A DNA stretch of 64,000 bases from Pseudomonas kuykendallii (GCF_900106975.1 NZ_FNNU01000004.1:496001-560000), one strand, 5' to 3'; counted from the stretch's first letter, positions 16,943-26,339 are shown. Numbers and translations are program-made. The notes: a model not told the origin generated them from the letters alone.

Positions 16943-17228
16943 GTCGGTAGCGCCGTAGCAAAGCGCCGAGGTAGCCGGACGCTTCGTGTTCAAGCGAGGC
17001 CCCACCGAGGCTCCCTCGCATTCAACGCTTAAATCGTTTCGCGGTTGCCCTCCCCGCGTCCCACGACAGTTAACGGCGAACTCGCCGTGCGTGCGCGTTC
17101 TCCTGTGCCAGGTCAATGGTCGCGTTGACGCAATTGCGTTCACTGGGCGGCCGCGGCGGCGGGCGCCGGGTGCTCTGGAATGGGCTTTCCGGCTGTCCGT
17201 GTCGTCGCTCAGACGAGGAGAAACATGC

Positions 17229-18620
17229 ATGGCTTACGCAACGACCAACCCATACACCGGCGAAACGCTGGCCACCTTTCCCGACGCGACGGATGCCGAA
17301 GTCGGCGCCGCGCTGGACGTCGCCCAGGCGACTTTTCTGAACTGGCGCGAGCAGCCCATCGCGGCCCGCCTGGCGGTGCTGCAGAAGGCCGCCGACCTGC
17401 TGCGCGCGGATGCCCAGGGCTATGCCCGCCTGCTGACCTTGGAAATGGGCAAGCTGTTCAGCGAGGCACAGGCCGAGGTGGAGCTGTCGGCGGCGATTTT
17501 CGAGTACTACGTGGAGAACGCCGAGGCGCTGCTGGCTCCCGAGGCGCTGCCCTCGAAGGACCCGGCGGTGCTCGAGGCGCAGCTGGTGCACGAGCCGCTG
17601 GGGATCATCCTGGCCATCGAGCCGTGGAACTTCCCCTACTACCAGATCGCCCGGATCATCGCCCCGCAGCTGGCGGTGGGTAACGTGGTGGTACTCAAGC
17701 ATGCCTCCAACGTGCCGCAATGCGCCGCGCTGTTCGAGCGGCTGATGCGCGAGGCCGGGCTGCCCGAAGGCGGTTTCACCAACCTGTATGCGACCCGCGG
17801 GCAGATCGAAGCCATCCTCAACGACCCGCGCGTGCACGGCGTGGCGCTGACCGGGTCGGAAGCGGCCGGGGCATTGGTGGCGGCGCAGGCCGGCAAGGCG
17901 CTGAAGAAGTCGACCATGGAGCTGGGCGGCGCCGACGCCTTCATCGTGCTCGACGATGCCGACCTCGACAAAGCGGTGAAGTGGGCGGTGTTCGGGCGTC
18001 ACTGGAACGCCGGCCAGGTGTGCTGCTCGTCCAAGCGCATCATCCTGCTGGAGTCGATCTACGACGCCTTCCTCGACAAGTACCACGCTGGCGTGGCCGC
18101 GCTGAAGGCGGGCGATCCGATGGACGCGCAGACCAGCCTCGCGCCGCTGTCCTCCCAGGGCGCCGCGGATGACGTGCGTCGCCAGGTGGAACAGGCCGTC
18201 GCGCACGGCGCCACCGTCAGCGTGATCGGTGCCGAAGTCCCGGATCAGGGTGCCTTCGTGCGCCCGGTCATGCTCACCGGCCTGACCCCGGAAAACCCGG
18301 CCTACTACGAGGAGTTCTTCGGCCCCGTTTCATTGATTTTCAAGGCCCGCGACGAAGCCGAGGCGATCTCCATCGCCAACGACTCGCCCTTCGGCCTGGG
18401 AGGTTCGGTGTTCACCCGCGACATCCAGCGTGGCAAGGCGGTGGCACGGCAGATCTCCACCGGCATGGTCTACATCAACCATCCGACCGCGGTGAAGGCG
18501 GACCTGCCGTTCGGCGGCGTGCGCCGTTCCGGCTACGGCCGCGAACTGATCGGCCTGGGCCTCAAGGAGTTCGTCAACCACAAGCTGATCGGGGTGACGG
18601 ATATCGACGGCGGGTTCTGA
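17229..18620 (+). CDS. Succinate-semialdehyde dehydrogenase-like aldehyde dehydrogenase (Sad/YneI type)
   Basis: 463 aa, the short ALDH form without the N-terminal extension of GabD. Key motifs are AIEPWNFPYYQ (substrate/NAD site), TGSEAAGALVA, MELGGADAFIVL (catalytic Glu) and GQVCCSSKR with the nucleophile at Cys265 or Cys266. The region VVLKHASNVPQCA is characteristic of the Sad/YneI branch, which oxidises succinate semialdehyde with NAD+. The exact aldehyde is uncertain. The ATG at 17229 is preceded by GAGGAG; the open frame upstream to 16986 is not ALDH-like. The 286-base leader after marR shows no other gene. Confidence 0.85.
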   Translation: MAYATTNPYTGETLATFPDATDAEVGAALDVAQATFLNWREQPIAARLAVLQKAADLLRADAQGYARLLTLEMGKLFSEAQAEVELSAAIFEYYVENAEALLAPEALPSKDPAVLEAQLVHEPLGIILAIEPWNFPYYQIARIIAPQLAVGNVVVLKHASNVPQCAALFERLMREAGLPEGGFTNLYATRGQIEAILNDPRVHGVALTGSEAAGALVAAQAGKALKKSTMELGGADAFIVLDDADLDKAVKWAVFGRHWNAGQVCCSSKRIILLESIYDAFLDKYHAGVAALKAGDPMDAQTSLAPLSSQGAADDVRRQVEQAVAHGATVSVIGAEVPDQGAFVRPVMLTGLTPENPAYYEEFFGPVSLIFKARDEAEAISIANDSPFGLGGSVFTRDIQRGKAVARQISTGMVYINHPTAVKADLPFGGVRRSGYGRELIGLGLKEFVNHKLIGVTDIDGGF

Positions 18621-18652
18621 GCCTTCGGCGCGGAACGCCACGCCTCCGAGCC

Positions 18653-18685
18653 GGTGGAAAACGCTTCGCGGTTTTCCACCCTACG
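18653..18685 (-). repeat. Dispersed TAGGGTG palindromic element
   Basis: GGTGGAAAAC and GTTTTCCACC form a 10-bp stem, and the right edge continues CCTACG. The edge matches the other elements in the window, but the stem sequence is different. It sits between the convergent aldehyde dehydrogenase and thiolase genes. Confidence 0.65.
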
Positions 18686-18719
18686 CTCACGCGGAAATTG
18701 AAGTAGCCATCAGATCGAT

Positions 18720-18745
18720 CGATACGCCGTTACCCCGGCGTATCG
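18720..18745. terminator. Hairpin between convergent genes
   Basis: CGATACGCCG (18720-18729) and CGGCGTATCG (18736-18745) form a perfect 10-bp stem with a 6-base loop. A pyrimidine-rich stretch (CCCCTCTTCCTTT) follows on the plus strand. This is plausible as a shared terminator for the aldehyde dehydrogenase (plus) and the thiolase (minus, stop at 18759). Confidence 0.55.
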
Positions 18746-18758
18746 ATCCCCTCTTCCT

Positions 18759-19943
18759 TTAGCGCACCGCCTCGAACAGCCCCGTGGCGCCCATTCCGCC
18801 GCCTACGCACATGGTGACGATGCCGTAGCGCAGCGAGCGGCGTTGCAGTTCGCGGATCAGGTGGCCGACCTGGCGCGAGCCGGTCATGCCGAAGGGATGG
18901 CCGATGGAGATCGAGCCGCCGTTGACGTTGTACTTCTCGTTATCGATGCCCAGGCGGTCGCGGGCGTAGAGGCATTGCGAGGCGAAGGCTTCGTTGAGTT
19001 CCCAGAGGTCGATGTCGTCGATCGACAGGCCGCGCGCTTTGAGCAGCTTTGGCACCGAGAACACCGGGCCGATGCCCATTTCGTCCGGTTCGCAGCCGGC
19101 GACGGTGAAGCCGCGGAAGAACGCCTTCGGCTTGAGGCCCAGCTCCAGTGCCTTGTCCAGGCTCATCACCAGGGTCATGGAGGCGCCGTCGGAAAGCTGC
19201 GAGGCGTTGCCGGCGGTGACCGAGCCGTCCTCGGCGAACACCGGCTTGAGCGCGGCGAGGCTTTCGTAGGTGGTGTCCGGGCGGTTGCAGTCATCGTGAT
19301 CGACCACGCCGTCGACGATCTTCTTCTCGCCGCTGGCCTTGTCCTCGACCTGGTAGCGCACGTTCATCGGCACGATCTCGTCGTCGAACAGCCCTTCCGC
19401 CTGCGCCCGCGCGGTGCGCTGCTGGCTCTGCAGGGCGTAGCGGTCCTGCGCCTCGCGGCTGACGCCATAGCGGCGCGCGACGATCTCGGCGGTCTGCCCC
19501 ATCGGGTAGTAGATGCCGGGCAGGTTCTCCTGGATCAGCGGGTTGTACAGGTGATCGGTGTTGACGCTCTTCAGCGTCAGGCTGATCGATTCGACGCCAC
19601 CGGCGACGATGGCGTCGCTGCAGCCGGAGGCGATCTGGTTGGCGGCGATGGCGATGGCCTGCAGGCCCGAGGAGCAGTAGCGGTTGAGGGTCATGCCGGC
19701 GACGTCCTTGCCGAGCTTCGACAGCACGGCGACGTTGCGCCCGATGTTGTAGCCCTGGGCGCCTTCGTTGGAGCCGGCGCCGACCACGCAGTCGTCGATC
19801 AGCGCCGGGTCGATGCCGGTGCGCGCCAGCAGCGCATTCACGCAATGCGCCGCCATGTCGTCGGGACGGGTCTGGTTGAATTTGCCGCGAAAGGACTTGG
19901 CCAGGCCAGTCCGCAGGCTGTCGACGATGACTACTTCACGCAT
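18759..19943 (-). CDS. Thiolase (acetyl-CoA C-acyltransferase)
   Basis: 394 aa. The nucleophilic Cys90 is in TLNRYCSSGLQA. The second catalytic elements, GGSISIGHPFGMTG (His) and TMCVGGGMGATGLFE (Cys), are near the C-terminus. Thiolases either cleave 3-ketoacyl-CoA in beta-oxidation or condense two acetyl-CoA; motifs alone do not decide. No FadB partner is next to it. The ATG at 19943 (MREVVIVDSLRTGLAK) is family-typical, and the upstream open frame is not. Role and chain length are unknown. Confidence 0.9.
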   Translation of the reverse strand: MREVVIVDSLRTGLAKSFRGKFNQTRPDDMAAHCVNALLARTGIDPALIDDCVVGAGSNEGAQGYNIGRNVAVLSKLGKDVAGMTLNRYCSSGLQAIAIAANQIASGCSDAIVAGGVESISLTLKSVNTDHLYNPLIQENLPGIYYPMGQTAEIVARRYGVSREAQDRYALQSQQRTARAQAEGLFDDEIVPMNVRYQVEDKASGEKKIVDGVVDHDDCNRPDTTYESLAALKPVFAEDGSVTAGNASQLSDGASMTLVMSLDKALELGLKPKAFFRGFTVAGCEPDEMGIGPVFSVPKLLKARGLSIDDIDLWELNEAFASQCLYARDRLGIDNEKYNVNGGSISIGHPFGMTGSRQVGHLIRELQRRSLRYGIVTMCVGGGMGATGLFEAVR

Positions 19944-20056
19944 GGCACACCTCGGATTCTTGTTCGATGAGGGTGCCGAGAATAGGACCGCCGCCGGGCC
20001 GCGGCGACGATCATTCATCCGGCGTATGCGCCGGCATCCCGCGCGTGCCGGCGCGG

Positions 20057-21544
20057 CTATTCCTTCTCGAGTACCGCGGCCAGGGCGTCGTTGAGGGTGC
20101 GCAGAACCTTGATCCGGGCGAAGCGCTTGTCGTTGGCCTCCACCAGCGTCCAGGGCGCCAGCTGGGTGCTGGTGCGGTCGACCATGTCGCCGACGGCGTC
20201 GCTGTACTGCGCCCACTTCTCGCGGTTGCGCCAGTCCTCCGGGCCGATCTTGAAGCGCTTGTGCGGGATCTTCTCGCGCTCCTCGAAGCGCGCCAGCTGG
20301 GTGTCCTTGTCGATGGCCAGCCAGAACTTCACCAGCACCACGCCGTTGCGCACCAGGGTTTCCTCGAAATCGTTGATCTCGCCGTAGGCGCGCAGCCAAT
20401 CGGCCGGGCTGCACAGGCCCTCGATGCGCTCCACCAGCACGCGGCCGTACCAGGAGCGGTCGAAGATGGTGAACTTGCCGCGCGGCGGGATGTGCCGCCA
20501 GAAGCGCCACAGGTAGGGCTGCGCGCGTTCCTCGTCGGTGGGCGCGGCAATCGGCACGATGTGGTACTGGCGCGGGTCCAGCGCGGCGGCGACACGACGG
20601 ATCGCGCCGCCCTTGCCCGCCGCATCGTTGCCCTCGAAGGCGGCGATCAGCGCGTGCCGGCGCATCCGCTTGTGGCGCATCAGGCCGGCCAGGCGCGCCT
20701 GCTCCAGGGTCAGCTGGCGCTGGTAGTGATCCTTTTCCAGCACCTGGCGCATGTTCAGGCTCGCCAGCAGCTGATGCTCTTCGAGGTTGGCGCCGATGGT
20801 CGCCGCGTGCGGCTGCTCGGGCTTGTCGGCGGGCGTGCGCAGCGCGGCCTGCAGCCCTTCGAGCAGCAGCCGGCCAACCGTCAGCGCGCGGTAGTTCTGG
20901 TCATTGCCTTCGATGATGTACCAAGGCGCGTAGTCGCGACTGGTCTGGCGCAACATGTGCTCGCCGTGGCGGACGAACTTGTCGTAGGTCTTCGATTGCT
21001 GCCAGTCCAGCGGGGTGATCCGCCAGCTGCGCAACGGGTCCTCGGCGAGCACCTTGAGGCGGGTCTTCATCTGTTTCTTGGACAGGTGGAACCAGAACTT
21101 GAAGATCAGCGCGCCCTCGTCGCAGAGCATCCGCTCGAAGCGCTGCGCGGCGTCGATGGCCTGTTCCAGGCCGGCATCCTTGATCTCGCCGGCGACCCGC
21201 GCCTGCAGCATCTGGCTGTACCAGTTGCCGAAGAACACGCCCATCCGCCCCTTCGGCGGCAGGCGGCGCCAGTAGCGCCACTCCGGCGGCCTGGCGAGTT
21301 CCTCGTCGGTCTGCACGTCGAAGGTTTCCACCTGGATCAGGCGCGGGTCCATCCATTCGTTGAGCAGCTTGACCGTCTCGCCCTTGCCCGCCCCTTCGAT
21401 GCCGTTGATCAGCACGATCACCGGGAAACGCGCCTGCTCCTTGAGTGCGTACTGCGCATCCAGCAGCCCTTCGAGCAGCGCAGGCAGCGCGTCCTCGTAT
21501 TCCTTGTGGCCGATGCTGTGGCCGATTTCCGCCGATTCGAACAT
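20057..21544 (-). CDS. pap: Polyphosphate:AMP phosphotransferase
   Basis: 495 aa with two tandem PPK2 domains, the hallmark of PAP. Each has its own Walker A: INGIEGAGKGE at about residue 48 and FEGNDAAGKGG at about residue 305. Each also has the following lid-module motifs (PPKGRMGVFFGNWY in the first half; PPRGKFTIFDRSWYGR in the second). It transfers phosphate from polyphosphate to AMP, making ADP. The start MFESAEIGHSIGHKEYEDAL at 21544 follows GAGGAG closely. It is divergent from mnmC. No polyphosphate kinase gene is nearby. Confidence 0.92.
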   Translation of the reverse strand: MFESAEIGHSIGHKEYEDALPALLEGLLDAQYALKEQARFPVIVLINGIEGAGKGETVKLLNEWMDPRLIQVETFDVQTDEELARPPEWRYWRRLPPKGRMGVFFGNWYSQMLQARVAGEIKDAGLEQAIDAAQRFERMLCDEGALIFKFWFHLSKKQMKTRLKVLAEDPLRSWRITPLDWQQSKTYDKFVRHGEHMLRQTSRDYAPWYIIEGNDQNYRALTVGRLLLEGLQAALRTPADKPEQPHAATIGANLEEHQLLASLNMRQVLEKDHYQRQLTLEQARLAGLMRHKRMRRHALIAAFEGNDAAGKGGAIRRVAAALDPRQYHIVPIAAPTDEERAQPYLWRFWRHIPPRGKFTIFDRSWYGRVLVERIEGLCSPADWLRAYGEINDFEETLVRNGVVLVKFWLAIDKDTQLARFEEREKIPHKRFKIGPEDWRNREKWAQYSDAVGDMVDRTSTQLAPWTLVEANDKRFARIKVLRTLNDALAAVLEKE

Positions 21545-21658
21545 CTGTGTCTCCTCTGTCCCGGGCCAGCCTAACGGATTTGCCGCTGCGTCGATAAGCC
21601 GTCCGCGGCGCGGCGCGACGTAGCGGCTACAATGCGCGCCCCGCTGCCAGGTAAACGC

Positions 21659-23623
21659 ATGAACGACACTCCCCACGCCCAGCTCGACTGGGACGAACAG
21701 GGCCAGCCGCTGTCCCGCGAATTCGGCGATGTCTACTTCTCCCGCGCCAGCGGTCTGGAAGAAACCCGCCACGTATTCCTCGCCCACAACGCGCTCGCCG
21801 AACGCTTCGCCGCGCTGCCGGCGGGCGGGCGCCTATGCATCGGCGAGACCGGCTTCGGCACCGGGCTGAATTTTCTCTGCGCCTGGCAGTTGTTCGACCG
21901 ATGCGCGAACGCCGAAGCCCGCCTGCATTTCGTCAGCGTCGAGCGCTACCCACTCGCGCATGAGGACCTCGCCCGCGCGCTGGCCCTGTGGCCGGAGCTG
22001 GCGCCCTGGGCGGAACCGTTGCTGGCGCAGTACGTCGGCATCCATCCGGGCTTCCAGCGCCTGAGCTTCGCCGGCGGCCGCGTGGTGCTGACGCTGCTGA
22101 TCGGCGACGTACTGGACTGCCTGCCACAGCTGGACGCACGCATCGACGCCTGGTTCCTCGACGGTTTTTCACCGGCGAAGAACCCGCAGATGTGGAGCGC
22201 CGGCCTCTTCGCCCAGCTCGCCCGGCTGTCCGCGGCCGGCGCGACGCTGGCGACCTTCACCTGCGCCGGTTTCGTCCGCCGCGGGTTGAACGAGGCCGGC
22301 TTCGCCATGGCCAAGGTCAAGGGCTTCGGCCACAAGCGCGAGATGCTCGCCGGGCACTACGACGGCCAGCCGCAGGACAGTGCCAGGCCCTGGTTCGCCC
22401 GCCCGCGCTGGCGCCCGCAAACCCGCGAGGCACTGGTGATCGGCGCCGGCCTCGCCGGTTGTGCCAGCGCCGCCAGCCTCGCCGCGCGCGGCTGGCTGGT
22501 GACGCTGATCGAGCGGCATGCCGAGGTTGCCCAGGAGGGTTCGGGCAACCCGCAGGGCGTGCTCTACCTCAAGCTCTCCGCGCACGGCACCGCCCTCTCG
22601 CAACTGGTGGTAAGCAGTTTCGGCCACACCCGCCGGCTGCTGGAGCGGGTCGAGCGCGGTCGCTACTGGGAGCCGTGCGGTGTGCTGCAGATCGCCTTCG
22701 ACGCCGCCGAAGCCACGCGCCAGCAGCGCCTCGCCGAGGCATTCCCGCACAGCCTGCTGCGCCTGCTGCCGCGCGAGGAAGCCGAAGCGCTGGCCGGCGT
22801 CGGCCTGCCCGCCGGCGGACTGTTCTTTCCCGAGGCCGGCTGGGCGCACCCGCCGGCGCTGTGTCGCGCGCTGGTCGATCATCCGAACATCCGTCTGCTC
22901 AGCCATAGCGAAGCGCTGCGCCTGGAACGCGAAAGCGGCCGCTGGAGGGTCTTCTCCGAGAACGGCCTGCTGGAGGAAGCGGAGGTGGTGGTGCTGGCCG
23001 GCGCCGCGGACATCCAGCGTTTCCCTGTCGCCGCCGAGCTGCCGCTCAAGCGTATCCGCGGACAGATCAGCCAGATTCCCGCCACCGCGCCGAGCCAGGC
23101 GCTGCGCACGGTGCTCTGCGCCGAGGGCTACATCGCCCCGGCGCGCGGCGAGGAACACACGCTGGGCGCGAGCTTCGGTTTCGATGACCCGGACCTGACG
23201 CCGACCGCCGCCGATCATGCCGGCAACCTGCGCATGCTCGAAGAGATCTCGCCGGACCTGGCCGCGCGCCTGAACGCTTCGGCGCTCGACCCGCACCAGT
23301 TGCAGGGCCGCGCAGCATTTCGCTGCACCAGCCCTGACTACCTGCCGATGGTCGGCCCGCTGGCGGATGCGTCGGCCTTCGCCGAGGCCTACGCGGTGCT
23401 CGCCAAGGACGCCCGCCAGGTGCCGGACACGCCCTGCCCCTGGCTCGACGGCCTCTACATCAACGCCGCCCACGGCTCGCGCGGCGTGCTCACCGCGCCG
23501 CTCTCCGGCGAACTGCTCGCCGCCTGGCTGGACGACGAACCGCTGCCGCTGCCGCGCGCGGTAGCCGAAGCCTGCCATCCGAACCGGTTCATGTTGAGGA
23601 AGCGGGTGCGCGGCAAGAGTTGA
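21659..23623 (+). CDS. mnmC: Bifunctional tRNA wobble-uridine modification enzyme MnmC
   Basis: 654 aa, the full two-domain form. The N-terminal MnmD methyltransferase (residues about 1-240) has the SAM motif CIGETGFGTGLNFLCAW and DGFSPAKNPQMWS. The C-terminal MnmC1 oxidoreductase (about 260-654) has the FAD motif VIGAGLAGCASAASLAARG. The oxidase half removes the carboxymethyl group from cmnm5s2U, and the methylase half then makes mnm5s2U at position 34 of certain tRNAs. The ATG at 21659 gives the family N-terminus. It is divergent from pap with 114 bases between. Confidence 0.95.
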   Translation: MNDTPHAQLDWDEQGQPLSREFGDVYFSRASGLEETRHVFLAHNALAERFAALPAGGRLCIGETGFGTGLNFLCAWQLFDRCANAEARLHFVSVERYPLAHEDLARALALWPELAPWAEPLLAQYVGIHPGFQRLSFAGGRVVLTLLIGDVLDCLPQLDARIDAWFLDGFSPAKNPQMWSAGLFAQLARLSAAGATLATFTCAGFVRRGLNEAGFAMAKVKGFGHKREMLAGHYDGQPQDSARPWFARPRWRPQTREALVIGAGLAGCASAASLAARGWLVTLIERHAEVAQEGSGNPQGVLYLKLSAHGTALSQLVVSSFGHTRRLLERVERGRYWEPCGVLQIAFDAAEATRQQRLAEAFPHSLLRLLPREEAEALAGVGLPAGGLFFPEAGWAHPPALCRALVDHPNIRLLSHSEALRLERESGRWRVFSENGLLEEAEVVVLAGAADIQRFPVAAELPLKRIRGQISQIPATAPSQALRTVLCAEGYIAPARGEEHTLGASFGFDDPDLTPTAADHAGNLRMLEEISPDLAARLNASALDPHQLQGRAAFRCTSPDYLPMVGPLADASAFAEAYAVLAKDARQVPDTPCPWLDGLYINAAHGSRGVLTAPLSGELLAAWLDDEPLPLPRAVAEACHPNRFMLRKRVRGKS

Positions 23624-23643
23624 GCACCCGAGGGCGGCCAGGC

Positions 23644-23674
23644 GATGGGTATCGCGGGCTCAACCCATCCTACG
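23644..23674 (-). repeat. Dispersed palindromic element (CCTACG edge)
   Basis: GATGGGT (23644-23650) pairs with ACCCATC (23663-23669), followed by CTACG. It is a variant of the TAGGGTG family with an A/T change in the edge. It lies after mnmC. The remaining 150 bases before the MarR gene show no gene. Confidence 0.5.
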
Positions 23675-23834
23675 ACGCTGCGCCGGGGTTCCCTCGGGCC
23701 ATCGCCGCTCGGCCTCCTGGAGGGGCGAGCGGTGTCGTCCGGTAGTTCGATACAGCAAGAGCGAAAGACCTGACGGCGATCATTCAGGACGCATGCACTC
23801 AATCCATCCCACGAACCGCCAGCGCCCGCGCCAA

Positions 23835-24308
23835 TCAACCCGCGCCGTTCGCCTGCTCGGGCATCTCGAACAGCTCCGCCGCCCGCAGCAAGCCGGCCAG
23901 CAGCGCGTGGCGTTCCCATTCGGGGAGGCTGGCGAAGCGCTGCAGCACGTGGTCGGGGAGCAGCGGTGGGGCTTCGCCGAGGGCTTCGCGTCCGGCGTCG
24001 CCGAGGACCAGCCACTGCTTGCGGCGGTCCTGCTCGTCACGCCGTCGGGAGAGCATGCCGCGCCCTTCGAGGCGCTCCAGCACGCCGGACAGCGAGGCCG
24101 GCGAGAGGCTGACGAAGCGCGCCAGCTGGCTCGCCGTTAGCTCCTTCTCCACGGCCAGCACCTGCAGGATCAACAACTGGAGAGGAGTCAGTCCGCCGTA
24201 ACGCGAGAGCCGCTTGGCGTGCACTTCGGCCGACTGCTGCAGCCGCCGCAGGGCCTGGAAAACTGACAGCGCGTAGGTATCGCTGAGGTTCTTATTAGTT
24301 TCGGTCAT
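23835..24308 (-). CDS. MarR-family regulator next to the NAGGN locus
   Basis: 157 aa. The winged helix is ASQLARFVSLSPASLSGVLE with wing LEGRGMLSRRRDEQDRRKQ, the classic MarR D-x-R-D-x-R type pattern. The N-terminal helices (NLSDTYALSVFQALRRLQQS) would form the dimer interface. It is divergent from the N-acetylglutaminylglutamine amide operon, separated by 146 bases that contain a promoter and a dyad. The same neighbour order is known to me from P. aeruginosa. Control of the osmoprotectant operon is inferred from position. Confidence 0.87.
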   Translation of the reverse strand: MTETNKNLSDTYALSVFQALRRLQQSAEVHAKRLSRYGGLTPLQLLILQVLAVEKELTASQLARFVSLSPASLSGVLERLEGRGMLSRRRDEQDRRKQWLVLGDAGREALGEAPPLLPDHVLQRFASLPEWERHALLAGLLRAAELFEMPEQANGAG

Positions 24309-24355
24309 AACTTTCCTGGCCGTCTTCTTCCGTGAACACCTATCGGTGAATGCAT

Positions 24356-24390
24356 AGAACTACTTTGACCTGAAATCGGTCACTAGTTCT
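24356..24390. promoter_or_regulatory. Nested dyad overlapping the NAGGN promoter
   Basis: Outer arms AGAACTA (24356-24362) and TAGTTCT (24384-24390) enclose inner arms TGACC (24366-24370) and GGTCA (24378-24382) around TGAAATC. The two halves differ by a two-base offset. The dyad covers the -35 and spacer of the predicted promoter, so it is a good operator candidate for the divergent MarR protein. Confidence 0.6.
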
Positions 24391-24393
24391 GAT
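24365..24393 (+). promoter_or_regulatory. Predicted promoter of the NAGGN operon
   Basis: TTGACC (24365-24370) and TCTGAT (24388-24393) are separated by 17 bases, a fair sigma-70 match. The start codon of the amidotransferase is 62 bases beyond the -10. Confidence 0.5.
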
Positions 24394-24454
24394 TCGCGAT
24401 ATCAACGCCGCGAAAAAAACACACCCACACCCCAACGGAGAACCGGTAAGGATC

Positions 24455-26227
24455 ATGTGCGGAATAGCAGGAGAACTGCGCTTCGATAAGCGCCCGAGCG
24501 ACTTGGCAGCCGTCGAGCGCATCACCCAACACCTGGCCGATCGTGGCCCCGACGCCTGTGGTTTCCACAGCGAAGGCCCGCTGGGCCTCGGCCACCGGCG
24601 GCTGAAGATCATGGATCTGGAAGCCGCGTCGGGACAGCCGATGGTCGACCCTTCGCTGGGCCTGTCGATGGTCTTCAACGGCGCCATCTACAACTATCCG
24701 GAGCTGCGCGCCGAGTTGCAGACGCTGGGTTACGCGTTCTTCTCCGAAGGCGATACCGAGGTGCTGCTCAAGGGCTATCACGCCTGGGGCGAAGCGCTAC
24801 TGCCCAAGCTCAACGGCATGTTCGCCTTCGCCATCTGGGAGCGCGACTCCGGTCGGCTGTTCCTCGCCCGCGACCGCCTCGGCGTCAAGCCGCTGTACCT
24901 GTCGCGTACCGGCGAACGCCTGCGTTTCGCCTCGACCCTGCCGGCGCTGCTGCAGGGTGGCGACATCGCCAAGATCATCAACCCCGTCGCGCTCAACCAC
25001 TACATGAGCTTCCACGCCGTGGTGCCGGCGCCGCACACGCTGATCGCCGGTATCGAGAAGCTGCCGCCGGCCACCTGGCTGCGCGTCGAGGCCGATGGCC
25101 GCAGCGAGCAGAAAACCTGGTGGACGCTGGAATACGGGCAGACCGCCGAGGAAGCCGCGCTGAGCTTCGAGGACTGGCAGACGCGCACGCTGGATACCCT
25201 GCGCGAGGCGGTGGCGATTCGTCAGCGCGCCGCGGTGGACGTTGGCGTGCTGCTCTCCGGCGGCGTCGATTCGAGCCTGCTGGTGGGCCTGCTGCGCGAA
25301 GCCGGCGCGGCGGACAACCTGCTGACCTTCTCCATCGGCTTCGAGGATGCCGGCGGCGAGCGCGGCGACGAGTTCCACTATTCCGACCTGATCGCCAAGC
25401 ACTACGGCACGCGCCACAACCAGTTACGCATCGACGAGAAGGAAATCATCGAGCAACTGCCGGCCGCCTTCGCCGCGATGAGCGAGCCGATGGTCAGCCA
25501 CGACTGCATCGCGTTCTATCTGCTCTCCCGCGAGGTCGCCAAGCATTGCAAGGTGGTGCAGAGCGGCCAGGGTGCGGACGAGCTGTTCGCCGGCTACCAC
25601 TGGTATCCGCAGGTGGACGGCGCCGCCGACCCGGTGGAGGCCTATCTGCAGGCGTTCCGTGATCGCGACTTCGCCGAGTACGCCGATACCGTGCAGGCCA
25701 AGTGGGTCGGCGACGACCATTCCGGCGATTTCGTGCGCCAGCAGTTCGCCCAGCCCGGCGCCAGCGCGGCGGTGGACAAGGCGCTGCGCCTGGACAGCAC
25801 GGTGATGCTGGTGGACGACCCGGTGAAGCGTGTCGACAACATGACCATGGCCTGGGGCCTGGAGGCGCGCACGCCCTTCCTCGACTACCGGGTGGCGGAG
25901 CTGTCGGCGCGCATCCCGGGGAAATTCAAGCTGCCCGACGGCGGCAAGCACGTGCTCAAGGAAGCCGCGCGTCGGGTGATTCCCGCCGAGGTGATCGACC
26001 GGCCCAAGGGCTATTTCCCGGTGCCGGGGCTCAAGCATCTGCAGGGCGCGACGCTCGGCTGGGTGCGCGACCTGCTGCTCGACCCGAGCCAGGACCGCGG
26101 CCTGTTCAACCCGCAGTTGATCGACCGCCTGCTCAGCGATCCGCAGGGCCAGCTCACGCCGCTGCGCGGTTCGAAACTTTGGCAACTGGCCGCACTCAAC
26201 CTTTGGCTGACCCAGCAAGGCCTGTAG
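24455..26227 (+). CDS. N-acetylglutaminylglutamine amidotransferase (asparagine synthetase-like)
   Basis: 590 aa. The N-terminus MCGIAGELRF exposes the glutaminase nucleophile Cys2 after Met removal. The class II amidotransferase domain runs to about residue 200. The synthetase domain carries the PP-loop LSGGVDSSLLVGLL (about 266-279) and GQGADELFAGYHWYP (about 370). In the osmoprotectant pathway this enzyme amidates N-acetylglutaminylglutamine to NAGGN. The assignment over ordinary AsnB rests on the next two genes, which complete the pathway. AAGGA precedes the ATG. It is the first gene of the operon; a 112-base gap with a hairpin separates it from the synthetase. Confidence 0.9.
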   Translation: MCGIAGELRFDKRPSDLAAVERITQHLADRGPDACGFHSEGPLGLGHRRLKIMDLEAASGQPMVDPSLGLSMVFNGAIYNYPELRAELQTLGYAFFSEGDTEVLLKGYHAWGEALLPKLNGMFAFAIWERDSGRLFLARDRLGVKPLYLSRTGERLRFASTLPALLQGGDIAKIINPVALNHYMSFHAVVPAPHTLIAGIEKLPPATWLRVEADGRSEQKTWWTLEYGQTAEEAALSFEDWQTRTLDTLREAVAIRQRAAVDVGVLLSGGVDSSLLVGLLREAGAADNLLTFSIGFEDAGGERGDEFHYSDLIAKHYGTRHNQLRIDEKEIIEQLPAAFAAMSEPMVSHDCIAFYLLSREVAKHCKVVQSGQGADELFAGYHWYPQVDGAADPVEAYLQAFRDRDFAEYADTVQAKWVGDDHSGDFVRQQFAQPGASAAVDKALRLDSTVMLVDDPVKRVDNMTMAWGLEARTPFLDYRVAELSARIPGKFKLPDGGKHVLKEAARRVIPAEVIDRPKGYFPVPGLKHLQGATLGWVRDLLLDPSQDRGLFNPQLIDRLLSDPQGQLTPLRGSKLWQLAALNLWLTQQGL

Positions 26228-26300
26228 CGCCGCCGGTATCCGGCCCGCGGCCCGGATGAGCGCTCCCGCGAGACCGGCGCTCCGCCCGCACACGATTTCC

Positions 26301-26328
26301 CCGCGGCACGCCTGCGCGCCGCGGTTTT
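26301..26328 (+). terminator. Hairpin with T-run directly before a ribosome site
   Basis: CCGCGGC (26301-26307) and GCCGCGG (26318-26324) form a 7-bp GC stem with a 10-base loop, followed by TTTT. The AGGAGG of the next gene starts two bases later. It could be a partial terminator or a structure that lowers expression of the downstream synthetase. Confidence 0.45.
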
Positions 26329-26339
26329 CAGGAGGCTTC

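Noticed and set aside
16943-17228. N-terminal extension of the aldehyde dehydrogenase back to 16986
   Set aside because: Residues before MAYATTNPYTGE do not fit the family, and GAGGAG lies just before 17229.
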